Positions 22,293-36,000 are shown, numbered from the stretch's first letter. The stretch: 64,000 nt of DNA from Ctena decussata (GCA_963989385.1 OZ022499.1:76012203-76076202); one strand, 5' to 3'. Notes: generated by a model not told the origin, from the sequence alone. A program made the numbers and translations.

Positions 22293-24032
22293 CAGAAGGC
22301 CAATGGCCCTATATCGCTCACCTGAGCACTGAGGTTACAGCAACAAAACACCATGCACAACAGCAATAAAAAACACCATTTATGTAGAGGATAATATCAC
22401 AAACATTTATGCAAAAAAATAAGCTTTATTCCCGCTTAATGGCTTCTCAGATCTTTGGCAAAAAAAAAAAAAAAATTGAAAATTTGGCCTTTCAGCTGCA
22501 ATGGCAACCAACCTTAATCGAGTATTAGGGAAAAATTCATACGGCTGGTAGAGGACTACTCCAGGAACATTTCTGTAAAGTTTTGTCAAAAACTCCAGGA
22601 ACATTTCTGTAAAGTTTTGTCAAAATATCTGCAGTAACACAGAAATAAATAGCAAATGTCCACTTTTCCCATTATAAGTCTATGCAAAACTCTAAGTTGC
22701 CATAGCAAAGAATTCCATAGCAAAGAATTCACATGGGCAATGATAATATAAAACATACTTTAGGTAGAGGCTAATGTTATTAATATGTATGCGAAGTATC
22801 AGCTTCATCCCCCTCGTGGCTTCACTTTTCCCATTATAAGTCAATGGAAACTATAAGTTGCCATAGCAACCAAAGTTCTTATGGGATTCGAAGAAAAAGA
22901 ATAAAATTTATGTAGAGGCTACTGTCATCAACACGTTTGCACAATATCAGCTTCATCCCCCATAGGGCTTCTGAGCAGAAGATTTTTTTTTTTTTTTTTT
23001 CAAAAAATTATCCTATATTTTGCCATGGCAACCAATCAAATTCAGCGATTTGGAGAAAATTCATATGAATCGTAGAGGACTACTCAAAAAAAATTTCTGT
23101 AGAAAAAAAATCTAAATAACTGCAGTCAGACGGCAAAAATTGCCAATTTCCATTTTCCCCATTATAAAGCAATGGAAACTCTTAGTTGCCATAGCAGCCA
23201 AACTGCTGGAGCAACTGCCATAAAAAACAGTACTTCTATAGAGGCTAGTGCTAAGGTTCTTTCTGTAAAGCTTGAGCTTTATTGGCCACACAGTTTCTGC
23301 GAAGATGATTTTTTAATATTTTTCTATTGTTAACTATTCGGTTGCAATGGCAACCAGCCAAATTGCGCAATTTGCATAAATTTAATAAGGCTGGTTGAGG
23401 ACTACTAAAGGAACATTTCTATGAAAGTTTTGTCAAAATATCTGCACCAACATAGCAATACCATTTTGCCATTATAAGTCAATGGCAACTTTAAGTTCCC
23501 ATAGCAACCAAACTGCTAGAGGGATTGCCAAAAAAAAAACAGTACTTTTATAGAAGCTAGTACTAAGATCCTTTCTGTGAAGTTTAAGCTTTATTGGTTG
23601 CATGGTATCTGAGGAGATGATTTTTTAATATTTTTTCTATTTTTAATCATTCGGTTGCCATGGCAACCAGCCAAATTGTGCATTTTACATAAATTTCATG
23701 TGGTTGATAGAAGACTACTCAAGGAACATTTCTGTAAAAGTTTTGTCAAAATATCAGCAGTGACATTGCAATAAATGCAAATTTTCAATTTTTCCCATAC
23801 AAGTCAATGGAAACTTTAAGTTGCCATAGCAACCAAAGTTATGAAGCGATTTGGATAAAAAAAACAGTATTATTGGTTCCCCCTGCCTATAGATGCTACA
23901 TATGAAATTTGGTTACAATGGGCCATGTAGTTTCAGAGGAGATGTCGTTTGAAAATGTTGACGGACGGACGGACGACGGATGCCTGCCTATACTATAAGC
24001 TCACCTGTGAGCCTTCGGCTCAGGTGAGCTAA
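22293..24032 (+). mobile_element. Helitron-like non-autonomous element, subfamily 1
   Basis: 5' end cagaaggccaatggccc forms a small hairpin and is followed by atatcgctcacctgag. The 3' end has hairpin gagccttcggctc and then aggtgagctaa, ending CTAA. The body is four or five imperfect tandem units, each with aagttgccatagcaaccaaa. No Rep/helicase coding is seen. It lies head-on to the next element. Confidence 0.75.
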
Positions 24033-24104
24033 AATATAAAGCTAAATTTCTTATTCCAAAAAGTTTGGCATTTCTACAGCTGTTTGTTTAGCAAAGGCCT
24101 CTTG

Positions 24105-24327
24105 TTAGCTCACCTGTCAAGGTGAGCTTATAGTATAGCCTTGGTCCGTCGTCCGTTGTCGGCGGCGTCGGCGTCCACACTTTTAAACATCTTCTTCTCA
24201 GAAACCACTAAGCGGATTGAAGCCAAATTTCATATGGAGCCTTAACAGGATGGGGGAACGAAAGTTTATATATTTGGCCCAGGTCACATGACCAAGATGG
24301 CCGCCATGCCCATATATGGTAAAAACC

Positions 24328-24360
<33 letters not shown>

Positions 24361-26831
24361 GATTGCCTTGAAACTTGGTATGTAGCATCTTGGACTCTAG
24401 TACTACAAAATTTATATAAATCATGACCTTGTGTTGACCTTGACCTATTTTATGGCAAGGTCAAATTTGGTCCCTTAGGCTTTTGAATGGGAAAAGCTGA
24501 AAAAGTGCATTTATGTATTGCTATTGTGCTCTGTGATACTGAAATGCAGTCATCGTCAACCCCTATGAATACTAGAGGTCAAGGTCATTAAGTGACCTTG
24601 GCCAAAGGTCATTTGTCCGTTGTGTGTCAACATTTTAGAGGACTTCTCCTCTGAAACAACTGGGCCAATTTTAATTAAATTTCATATGCAGCCTTCAGGC
24701 AAAGCGGGAAAGAAATTTTATATATTTGGCCCAGGTCACATGACCAAGATGGCCGCCATGCCCATATATGGTAAAAACCTTTAAAAATCTTCTTCTCCAC
24801 AGGGCTCGAAATTTTTTTGTGAACATACTTGTCCTGCAGGGCAAGTGCTTTCAATTTTTACTCGTCCTTTCAAAAATCTACTAGTCCTTAAAAACTGTCT
24901 GATATCACTCATTTTTCCCTCGAATGTATTCTACTTTCAGTTTCATTTTCACTCGGTTATTTCCGGTACTTTCCGGTAGGTATATGGTTTCGTCCCAATT
25001 CAGGTTTTGCCAAAGAGGTTTCGTTAATAAAGATTTCTGCACGAAAGTAGATTTTTTCTGCTTTATTCAAGAGACGACGTGAATATAATGTCCTATACAA
25101 CTATTTGAGTTGGATTATGCATTTGTAATCGTGCAGTTATAGAGCGCAAACAACTTAGGCGAAACCGCGTTGGTGCGAATCCTCATCGGGTCGATGTTCG
25201 ATAGGCGCAGGCGCACCGTTTATTTACAGTCTGCCATTTCCGTTTTCATTTTTAGATTACACGATGCGGGATTTCATGCTTTTTGTGTTACAGTCAATAT
25301 TTGTTTGCTGTAATTTGATCGATTTGTAAAGTGCTTTTCTTGAACAGCATGATTAGACAATTTTCATGGAGGAAAAACCTACTCGTCCGGCAGGGCAAGT
25401 CAGTGACAATTTCCACTCGTCCTTACCGATCTGCTACTCGTAAATACGAGCGGACGAGTGTAAATTTCGAGCCCTGCTCCAGAACCACTGGCCCGATTGC
25501 CTTGAAACTTGGTATGTAGCATCTTGGACTCTAGTCCTACAAAATTTATATAAATGATGACCTTGGGTTGACCTTGACCTATTCTATGGCAAGGTCAAAT
25601 TTGGTCCCTTAGGCTTTTGAATGGGAAAATCTGAAAAAACGCATTTTTCTGTTGCTTTTGTGGTCTGTGATATGGAAATGTAGTCAGTTTACACACCTAT
25701 GGATATGAGAGGTCAGGGTCATTTAGTGACCTTGATCAAAGGTCATTTTCAAACATCTTCTCCTCAGAAACCATTGGGCTGATTGAATCCAAATTTCATA
25801 TAAAGACTTAACAAGATGTGGGAACGATAGTTTATATATTTGGCCTAGGTCACATGACCAAGATGGCTGCCCTGCTCATATATGGTAAAAACCTTAAAAA
25901 ATCTTCTACTACAGAACCACTGGCCCGATTGCCTTGAAACTTGGTATGTAGCATCTTTGACTCCAGTACTACAAAGCTTACATAAATGATGACCTTAGGT
26001 TGACCTTGACCTGTTTTATGGCAAGGTCAAATTTGGTCCCTTGAGCTTTTGAATTGGAAAAGCAGAAAAAGTGCATTTTTCTGTTGCTATTGTCCTCTGT
26101 GATATGGAAATTCAGTCATCGTCAACCCCTACGAATACTAGAGGTCAAGGATATTGTCGTCGTCATCCGTCGTCAACATTTACAAAGGACTTCTCCTCAG
26201 AAATCACTGGGCGGATTGAAGCCAAATTTCATATAGAGCCTTAACAGTAGTAGTAGTATTTCAATTCTCATATCGACGTTGCCCCCGCACCTCAGCGGAA
26301 TGAATCCATAGCCGCAGTAACAGTATAAAGAAACAAAAGTTTATATATTTGACCCAGATCACATGACCAAGATGGCCACCATGCCCATTTATGGTAAAAA
26401 CCTTAAAAATTCTTCTTCTCAAGAACCACAGGGCCGATTGCCTTGAAACTTGGTATGTGGCATCATGGACTATAGTACTACAAAGTTCATATAAATGATG
26501 ACCTTAGGTTGACCTTGACCTATTTTATGGCAAGGTCAAATTTGGTCCCTTAGGCTTTTGAATGGGAAAGGATGAGAAAGTGCATTTTTCTGTTGCTATT
26601 GTGCTCTGTGATATGGAAATGCAGTCAACTTCAACTTCTGTAAATACTAGAGGTCAAGGTCATTTAGTGATTTTATAGAAGTGGCCATGATGGAACAGTT
26701 TACACACTCACTATCCAATCCTATAGAATTGCAGCCTGTTTATTAGCCTGCCTGAGCCGAAAGCTTGCATTTTGGCCACTTGACCTGAGCATATACTGGC
26801 AAGTGAGCGATTGTTGCCCATTGGCGACTTG
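24105..26831 (-). mobile_element. Helitron-like non-autonomous element, subfamily 2, with nested insertion
   Basis: On the - strand it starts CAAGTCGCCAATGGGCAAC and ends ...GACAGGTGAGCTAA. The body is about four tandem units of roughly 460 bp. Each holds gaccaagatggccgccat, a protein-free ccttgaaacttggtatgtag phrase and ttgaccttgacct. It belongs with the element at 32931-35439. A separate TIR element (24800-25476) sits inside. Confidence 0.8.
24800..25476. mobile_element. CAGGGCTCGAAATTT TIR element with 5-bp target duplication
   Basis: Ends CAGGGCTCGAAATTT and AAATTTCGAGCCCTG are perfect inverses, flanked by CTCCA on both sides (24795-24799, 25477-25481). Removing it restores the host phrase cttctccagaaccactgg, which occurs intact in the neighbouring tandem unit. 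Subterminal inverse repeats (ctcgtcc...) are present. No transposase seen. Confidence 0.93.
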
Positions 26832-27514
26832 TTTAATGTATACACACTACGTCTCCCTGCTAGTCTGTCGTAGTCTTAGCCCAAAATCATCGGAAGTAGT
26901 TGAAACAGGCCGTAACAGTTCTGTATTATCTTGGTCAGGGGCAGAATCCTCTTCATTCAAATGAGATGGCTCTTCAGTTTGGGATGGACCTACATTTTCA
27001 GTTGAGTGGGGCTCTGACTCCAAATCTGAAGAGAAGTAGTAAAAGGGTTTGCCTGACTAAAAAATATTCTAGCATACCTGACAAGGTTCGTATCACTGTT
27101 GGGTTTTGCATCATTACTACCTAACAGTTATCTTAAAAAAATTTCTGACAGCAACTGAAATACTGATTCAAATGATAAAGCATTATTACTTAACAAGACA
27201 CGCCTGGTAAATAATTTAATGTTTATGTGAGTAAAAGTGTTTAATCATGCAAACAAGGCTTAATCTTTGCACATTTTACTGTTCTCACTTTGTTCCCAAC
27301 CCTCTCATTGTCCTGACTATTGTTCTCTATGCCTTTAAACAAAAATCAAACATGAAAATCTTAAATAATGTAAATAAGAGAGTAATGAATTATTGTTATG
27401 TTGACATTTTAGACATTGCATTGAAAGCCTATACTGACCCATTTCAAAGCTGTTTGGCTTTGTTTTATGGATCGCAAAATCCTGAACTGAACAGAAATGT
27501 CTCAATAAATGTTG

Positions 27515-27572
27515 TAGACTCAGACCAGGCTGCTCCTAAGGAGCAGTCTAGTCTGGGTCTGCAATATTAATT
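27515..27572. repeat. short palindromic repeat, GATCAGACTGCTCC family
   Basis: actcagaccaggctgctcct pairs with aggagcagtctagtctgggt. It lies just beyond the seipin stop codon, inside or next to its 3' UTR. Confidence 0.65.
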
Positions 27573-27608
27573 CAGGCATGTCTCTCCCATTATTCAGAAT
27601 ATATTACA

Positions 27609-27828
27609 TTATATCTCACAACTCTTTCTCCACAAAGCACTCTGCATACCTTTCCGTCTTTTGCGTGAAAATTTTCCATTCGATATTTTGACTGAGTTTT
27701 TTTTAGGTTCCTCTGGTTTTGGAGAGTAGAACTGAAGCCAAGACAACATGGCAATCAAGCTGAGCAGGAAAAAATTGATAGATACACCAATTATGGCTGA
27801 TGTCAGTGGCCAGTAGTACAGGAAATAT
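27609..27828 (-). CDS. BSCL2: Seipin terminal coding exon 7
   Basis: Codes residues 221-293 and the TAA at 27609-27611. Membrane helix 2 spans about 227-253. The cytosolic tail is only some 40 residues and lysine/arginine rich. It crosses a run of eight A, a likely spot for sequencing or replication slips, but the frame is consistent with the upstream exons. Confidence 0.91.
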
Positions 27829-30800
27829 CTGTAATAAAATATTGTTTTGAATATTTAAATTACAGTCAACTCTCGATATCTCAAACACTGATATCTCAAA
27901 GTATCTTCTTATATAAAAAAGGAATTGCTTCCTAGATTTATTTCATTTCAGCTTCTGTTATCTCAAACTACTGATATCTTAAAAGTAAATTTTCTGGTAC
28001 CAGAAAATTTACTTTGAGATATCCATAGTTTGAGAAGAAGTTTGACTTCGAGATATCTAGAGTTGACTGTACATTATTTTCTTGGGACTTAATATTAATG
28101 TGACAATTTAAGCATTGAAAGTTCACAGAGTGATGAAGCTGGTGGATGGAGCTGAAATGCAAATTCATGAATTTTAGTGAAGACACCAGTTTCATTACCT
28201 GATGAGTGGCAAAAAGTAAAATGTCAGTTCTTATATATTTACACTTTATCTTAAGCTTTATATGATGCTTCATACTAAATTGGTGAATCAAAAATACATG
28301 TAATGCAAAAAGGATTTTATAAACAATTCCTTAAAAATAATTAGTACAGAAAAATTCTAACGCCTGTGTTTTGATTTATCCTCATACAACTGTAACCATA
28401 GCTGGATGTCATTTGAATGTTATGATGTACAGTCCAATCGCTCTGATGTCAGTATTCAGTTTTCATACAACAATGACACGCAGGCAACTATCCTTCAACA
28501 GTAGAATGAAGACAGAAGCTGCAAATCGGATCGTAGAAGGAAAATTAGCAGCAAGTATAAATACTATCCGATATACACAATGAATCGCAAGAATTTGCTG
28601 GAATGCCATGTCATGCATATTTTGTTGCTCTCAAAGACAGGAAAAAATAATAAAATCGAACAAATGTTTATTCTGCTTGGTTGGTATTATGAATGCACTG
28701 ATGTATCCTGATATTTACTCTGATATTACTGCATTCTATCATGAAGTTAACATTTTCCCCACTGAGCGTATAGGAAGCAGCATCGTGTGAAAATTTGTTA
28801 TAAATTGCCTTGCTAAAGTCGCAGTGTGCACAGTTCGCACCTTGATGAGGTCGGGTGGAAACATGTTCTTCTGTCGACGTTCACCTCAAAACACTCCTTA
28901 GGAAAAAGTCACAAAGCCTTGCATTATCATTCTATGTACTGTTAGAATCGAAATAATTTTACGTTACTGGTAAATTATCACTGATTAACACGTGTTGTCT
29001 GGCCGATATGAATATTTATTCATTACGGCTGAGTATTTCGTGATCTGCCCTTTGATGCAGTATGTTAATCAGCAATAATTCATGGATAAGGAAAAATTGT
29101 TTCATAAATATGGTACTTGAACAATGTGCTTTCACTAAATTCTTTCCTATTATAGTTGACTTCCATTTTAAAGTGAAGTACCCACTCTCCTAAAGCCACA
29201 ACATAAACTGGCTGAATTCAGCTGTTTTATGCATACATAATGACACAATAGGGGACTACCTGAGTAGTAACTATTTTGCAGAGGGATGTTTAACTGCCTC
29301 CCTTTGCAAAATATTTACCTACTCCTCTTGCCTAAACTAATTCCCTCCCTTTTAAAATATACTTACTTCCCTTACATATACCAGTTAAAGAAGATAAGCC
29401 AATAGTATTTACCTGACACCATAAAACTGAGCAAATATTCTTAGCATAGCAGTGTATATTTCTACCCTCAAACTCTGTACTTCCACCACTGCACCAAAAG
29501 CTGGATTGTACTGTGAATTAAGGAACAACAGGTTATTTCTATCCACTACAGTTTTACCAGTTCTCTGTGTACCGTGGAATTTCCAGATATGTATTGTGAC
29601 AGATAGGTCTGAACAAACAGTGCAGACCCAGATCAGACTGCTCCTAAAAGGATCCTAAAAATAGCAGTTTTATCAGAGTCTACACTGTCTGCCATTCCAT
29701 CTGCAAGCATTGTTCAGATGCATTTCTGCATTGTAAAATCAAATTGTTCCATTGCAGGACTTTTACAGGTATTAAAGCAGTGGCGGATCCAGAGGGGGTT
29801 CGGGGGGTTCAAAGAAACCCCCTCTTCAGCGTAAATTATTTAATTTTCATGGGAAAATTCAAGAAAAATTGGTCAAACTGCACAAATCGAACCCCCTTTG
29901 AAGCTAATTTGAACCCCCTATCCAAAATTCCTGGATCTGTCCCTGATCAAAGTGTCACAATTTACACAATTTTAAGGTATACATAACTCTTACTGGCAAT
30001 TTTATCTGAAACGTAGTCATTGAAAAATATTTACAGCAGTGAAAACTACAGAGAGTGAACAGAAGCTCATACATATCTCTGGGCGACCCTACTGTCTGAT
30101 GGATCAAACCTTTATATGAGAACATTTTGACACAATTTTAACAAAAGAGCAGATGGACATAAATTTTGGAAAATCTATATCAAACCTATGAGGAAACCTA
30201 CTCATGAATCAAAATCCATTCTAAGAAATCTGAAATATAAGCAACTAGCTGATATAAACTAACATAAAACTTTCATATACATATAAAACAAATTTTACAG
30301 CTTGTGACCTTGACTTAGGTCAGCTGCAGCACTCAGCTATGTAAACTACTCTAAAATAATCTAAATGTATGTCTAATCAGAGCTCCAGATAAAGCAAGGC
30401 TTTGAGGAAATCTCAGAGATATTTTTTCTTATTTCTCAAAAACAAATTGTGACCTGTCATTAGAACCATCTCCGTAAGACAGTTCTAACTAGAATTGTTT
30501 TCCTACGAAAAAACAGATGTCTCCCCCCTTTTTGATGTCAAAAGGATCAGTCATTAAGACGCCAAGGGAAAAACAATATGTTTCCCTACCCTGAAGCAGG
30601 GATTCATAATAAGTAAAAAGTATAAATGCAAAAGTTATAGTTGTTATGCTCTGCATGTCATGTAATGTTGACTGATATTCATATTTAGTTTTTGTCAAAA
30701 AATATAAATGCAAGAGTTACAGTGCTCTGCACGTCGTCTATTTATATGTTGACTGATGAATATAGCTTAAACGGTTTTCAAGTTATAGACGATTGAGACA

Positions 30801-33036
30801 AGATTTCGTGAATGACAAAGTTCCAAGGGAAATAACTCAAATAGTATAAATGCTGTGCTATGCAGGTTGTCTAGTCTTGACTGACATTTGTATGACGTTT
30901 CGTGACTATAGCTAGTCCGGTTTTCAAGTAATAAAGTGATTGAGACACGATTTTGTGACTGACAAAGGTCCAAGGGAAATAACTCAAGAAGTATAAATGC
31001 AAGAGTTATGGTTCTTGCACTATGCAATTCTTCTAATGTTGATTGATATTTGTATGAAGTTTCGTGAATATAGCTTGAATGGTTTTCAAGTTATAGAGCA
31101 GACGCAACTGAGACACAATTTTGTGACTGACAAAGTTCTAAGGGAAATAACTCAAATAGTATAAATGCTAAAGTTATGGTTCTTGCATTTTGCACGTTGT
31201 CTGATGTTGATTGATATTTGTATGAACTTTCATGAATATAGCTTGAATGGTTTTAAAGTTATAGACGGACTCGACTGAGACACAATTTTGTGATGGACAA
31301 AGTTCCAAGGGAAATAACTCAAAAAGTATAAACGCCAGAGTGCACTCTGCACATCGCCTCATGTTGATTGATATTTGTAAGAAGTTTCCTGAATAAAGCT
31401 AGAGCAGTTTTCAAGTTACAGAGCGGACACAATTGAAACACAATTTTGTGATGGACTAAGTTCCAAGGGAAATAACTCAAAAAGTATAAATGCCAGAGTT
31501 ACCATTCTTGCACTCTGCATGTCGTCTCATATTGATTGATATTTATATGAAGTTTCGCGAATATAGCTTGAGCGGTTTTCAAGGTATAGAACGGACACGA
31601 TTGAAACACAATTTTGTGATGGACTAAGTTCCAAGGGAAATAACTCAAAAAGTATAAATGCCAGAGTTACCATTCTTGCACTCTGCACGTCGTCTCATGT
31701 TGATTGATATTTATATGAAGTTTCGCGAATATAGCTTGAGCGGTTTTTAGCTCACCTGGCCCGAAGGGCCATAGTGAGCTATTGTCATACCAATGCGTCC
31801 GGCGTGCGTCGTGCGTAGTGCGTCGTCACGAAATTTGTCCGTCAACACTTAAAAACAAATATTCAAACATCTTCTTCTGTAAAACTACTGGTCCCATGGT
31901 TCTCAAATTTCACATGGAGCATGACCTGACTCCAGGGTCTTAGAATTGTAAAATTGGGTCAGGTTGAAAATCCAAGATGGCCGCCGTTACTAAAAGTAGC
32001 AAAAACAACAAAATAAACTTCTTCTCCAGAACCACTGGGTATATTTGTCTGAATTTTGGCATGGGACATCAGTGAAACCTTGGTATTCAAAATTGTAAAA
32101 ATGAAAAAAATCTGTAGTGGAGTTTTGTCACAGTGACCTACTTTCTGTTTAGGTGTGTAATTTTGCTCAAATGCCAATGTAAAAAAATGACCTATTTAAA
32201 CAACTTCAAACAACTTCTTCTCTAAAACCACTGAGCCCATGGATCTCAAATTTCACATGGAGCATGACCAGACTGCAGGGTTTCAAAATTGTAAAATTGG
32301 GTCAGGTCAAGAATCCAAGATGGCTGCTGTTACTAAAAATAGCAAAAACAACAAAATCAACTTCTTCTCCAGAACCAGTTGGTATATTTGGTTGAAAGTT
32401 TGCATGGAACATAAGTGGGACCTTGGTATTATAAATTGTAAAAATAAAAAAAATCTACAGCGGAATTAGGTCACAGTGACCTACTTAGCGTTTACAAGGC
32501 CGATTTTGCTCAAATGTCAATATCTAAAGAAAATGCAACCAATTCTGTCCAGATTTGGTCAGAATTGGTTCTTGAATGGAATTATTTCAATTTTGTGCCA
32601 GTTGACTATCCAAGATGGCCACCATGGGGGCCGTTACTAAAAATAGCACAAACATAAAAATGACAATTACTCAAGAACCCTTGAATGGAAATGGACCAAT
32701 TTTGTGTCAGAATGTTCCTTGCATGAAGCCGTTTCGATTAATTGCAATTTGGCATTCCAAGATGGCCGCCACCTGGTGTTACTAAAAATAGCACAAACAT
32801 AAAAATGACAATTACTCAAGAACCCTTGAATGGAATTGGACCAATTTTGTGTCAGAATGTTCCTTGCATGAAGTCGTTTTGATTAATTGCAATTTGGCAT
32901 TCCAAGATGGCCGCCATCTGCCATTACTAACAAGTCGCCCAAGGGCAACGATCGCTCACCTGTCAGTATATGCTCAATTTATATAAAATTGGTAATACTA
33001 CAGTCCCAGATGCTACATACCAAGTTTCAAGGCAAA

Positions 33037-33067
<31 letters not shown>

Positions 33068-36000
33068 CAAGGTTTTTGCCATATATGGCCATGGTGGCCA
33101 TCTTGGTCATATGACCTGGACCGAATATATGAATTTTTTTCCCACTTTGCCTGAAGGCTGCATATGAAATTTAATTGAAATTGGTTCCAGAGTTCCAGAT
33201 GCTACATACCAAGTTTCAAGGCAAATGGCCTAGTGGTTCTGGAGAAGAAGATTTTTTAAGGGTTTTGCCATATATGGGCATGGTGGCCATCTTGGTCATG
33301 TGACCTTGACCAAAATATATAAAGTTTCTTTCCCGCTTTGCCTGAAGGCTGTTTATGAAATTTAATTAAAATTGGCCCATTAGTTTCAGAGGAGAAGTCC
33401 TTTAACAAGTGACCAAGACCATCTGAACAAACTATGGTTCCTTTAAGCCGGTGAAGCTCCATATGAAATATGGCTTCAATTGACCCTAGTGGCCTCTGAG
33501 AAGATGTTTGAAAATGTTGACGGGTGACAGAATCTCAATGACCTTGTACAAAAGTCAAAGAATGGCCTTGACCTTTAACGACAAAATATCTTCATCTGGT
33601 CATTTAGTCAACCATATATACCAAATATTGCACCTTAGACTTAAATAGTTTCTGAAAAATCCACTGTTTAAGCATTTTCCCATATAAAAGCCTACATAAT
33701 GTACCAAAGTTGACAGTGTCATAAATTAGGTCAAGGTCAAAGCACGATCATTTGTATAAACTATGATGGGCTTGAGTGCCCAAAGCTACATACCAAGTTT
33801 CAAGGTCATACACCTTTTGGTTCTGGAGAAGAAGATTTTGAAGTGTTTTTACCATATACTGGCATGGCGGCCATCTTGGTCAAGACCCTGAGCACAAACT
33901 TTTATTCCCTGATCACACTTAGACTCCATATGAAATTTCGCTTCAATCAGACCAGTGGTTTCAGAGGAGTAGATGTTTTGAAAATCTTGATGACGGACAG
34001 ACCGACAAAATGACCTTGACCTTTCAGTGACATAATATCTTCATCTGGTCATTTAGTTGACCATATATACCATGTATTGTACCTAAGACTTAAATAGTTT
34101 CTGAGAAATCCACTGTATAAGCGTTTTCCCATATAAAAGCCTAACATACCAAAGTTGACCATGTCGTAAATTAATTCAAGGTCAACACATGGTCATCATT
34201 TGTATAAACTATGATGGGCCAGCATGCCCGATGCTACATACCAAGTTTCAAGGTCATAGGCCTTTTGGTTCTAGAGAAGAAGTTTTTTGAAGGGTTTTTA
34301 CCATATATGGGCTTGGCGGCCATGTTGGTCATGTGACCCAGACCCCGCGTATAAACTTTCGTTCCCCAATCCCACTGAGACTCCATATGAACTTTGGCTT
34401 CAATCGGCCCAGTGGTTTCAGAGGAGAAGATGTTTGAAAATCTTGACGACGGATGGTCCGACGGAATGACCTTGACCTTTAGTGACATAATATCTTCATC
34501 TGGTCATTTAGTCGACCATGTATACCAAGTATTGTACCTAATACTTAAATAGTTTCTGAGAAATCCACTGTTTAAGCGTTTTCCCATATAAAAGCCTAAC
34601 ATACCAAAGTTGACCATCCCGTAAATTAGGTCAAGGTCAACGCAAGATCATGATTTGTATAAAATATGATGGGCCCGCATGCCCGATGCTACATACCAAG
34701 TTTCAAGGTCATAGGCCTTTTGGTTCTGGAGAAGAAGATTTTTGAAGGGTTATTACCATATATGGGCTTGGCGGCCATGTTGGTCATGTGACCTGGACCA
34801 AATATATAAACTTTCATTCCCCCATCCCACTGAGACTCCATATGAAATTTGGCTTCAATCGGCCCAGTGGTTTCAGAGGAGAAGATGTTTGAAAAGCTTG
34901 ACGACGGATGGTCCGACGGAATGACCTTGACCTTTAGTGACATAATATCTTCATCTGGTCATTTAGTCAACCATGTATACCAAGTATTGTACCTTAGACT
35001 TAAATAGTTTCTGAGAAATCCACCGTTTAAGCGTTTTCCCATATAAAAGCCTAACGTACCAAAGTTGACCATGTCATAAATTAGGTCAAGGTCATCACAA
35101 GGTCACGATTTATATAAATTATGATGGGCCCGCATGCCCGATGCTACATACCAAGTTTCAAGGTCATAGGCCTTTTGGTTCTGGAGAAGAAGATTTTTGA
35201 AGGGTTTTTACCATATATGGGCGTGGCGGCCATCTTGGTCATGTGACCTGGACCAAATATATAAACTTTCGTTCCCCCATCCTGTTAAGGCTCCATATGA
35301 AATTTGGCTTCAATCCACCCAGTGGTTTCTGAGAAGAAGATGTTTAAAATTGTGGACGCCGACGACGACGAGGACGACGACGCCGACGACGACGACGACG
35401 GACCAAGTCTATACTATAAGCTCACCACAGGTGAGCTAAAAATAGCACAAAACATGAAAATGACAATATCTCAGTAACCGCTGAATGGATTTTGACGAAA
35501 TTTGTGTCAAAATGACTCTTGCATTGAGATGTTTCAAAAATATCTAACTGTAAGACCAGTCATATTGGCCTCTGTTACTAAAAATAGAAAAATTTGAAAA
35601 TCAGAAAATCTCAATGGAATTGGACCAAATTTGTGTCAAAATGGTCCTTGCATGAAGGCTTTTCGATTTTTTGCATTTTAGCAATCCAAGATGGCCGCCA
35701 TCAGCCGTTACTAAAAATAGCACAAAACATGAAACTGGCAATATCTCAGTAACCCCTGAATGGATTTTGATGAAATTTGTGGCAAAATGATTCTTGCATT
35801 GAGGTGTTTCAAAAGTAAATATATAAAGACCAGGCAAGTTGGCCTCTGTTACTAAAAGTAGCAAAATGTGAAAATGAGAAATTCTCAGTGGAATTGGACC
35901 AATTTTGTATCAGAATGGTTCCGTTGCACAATAGCCAGGTGAGCGATATCAGGCCCATTTGGGCCTCTTGTCAAGTTATAGAGCGGACACGATTTGTGAC

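Larger units (their letters stand above)
31747..35970 (-). mobile_element. Helitron-like element, subfamily 1, minus orientation, itself interrupted
   Basis: On the - strand it starts CAAGAGGCCCAAATGGGCC (a hairpin) then tgatatcgctcacctg, and ends with hairpin ggcccttcgggcc, aggtgagctaa. Body units carry ccaagatggccgcc and gttactaaaaatagcac. Removing it restores the array phrase gcggttttcaagttatag with no base gained or lost. Level 3 of the nest. Confidence 0.88.

Noticed and set aside
33560..35345. CRISPR array from regular repeat spacing
   Set aside because: The units are 455-bp tandem copies without short repeat/unique spacer structure, in a eukaryotic genome.
34234..35439. Repeated 60-84 codon frames on both strands
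   Set aside because: They recur every 455 bp because the DNA repeats; no start context, no homology, inside a transposon.
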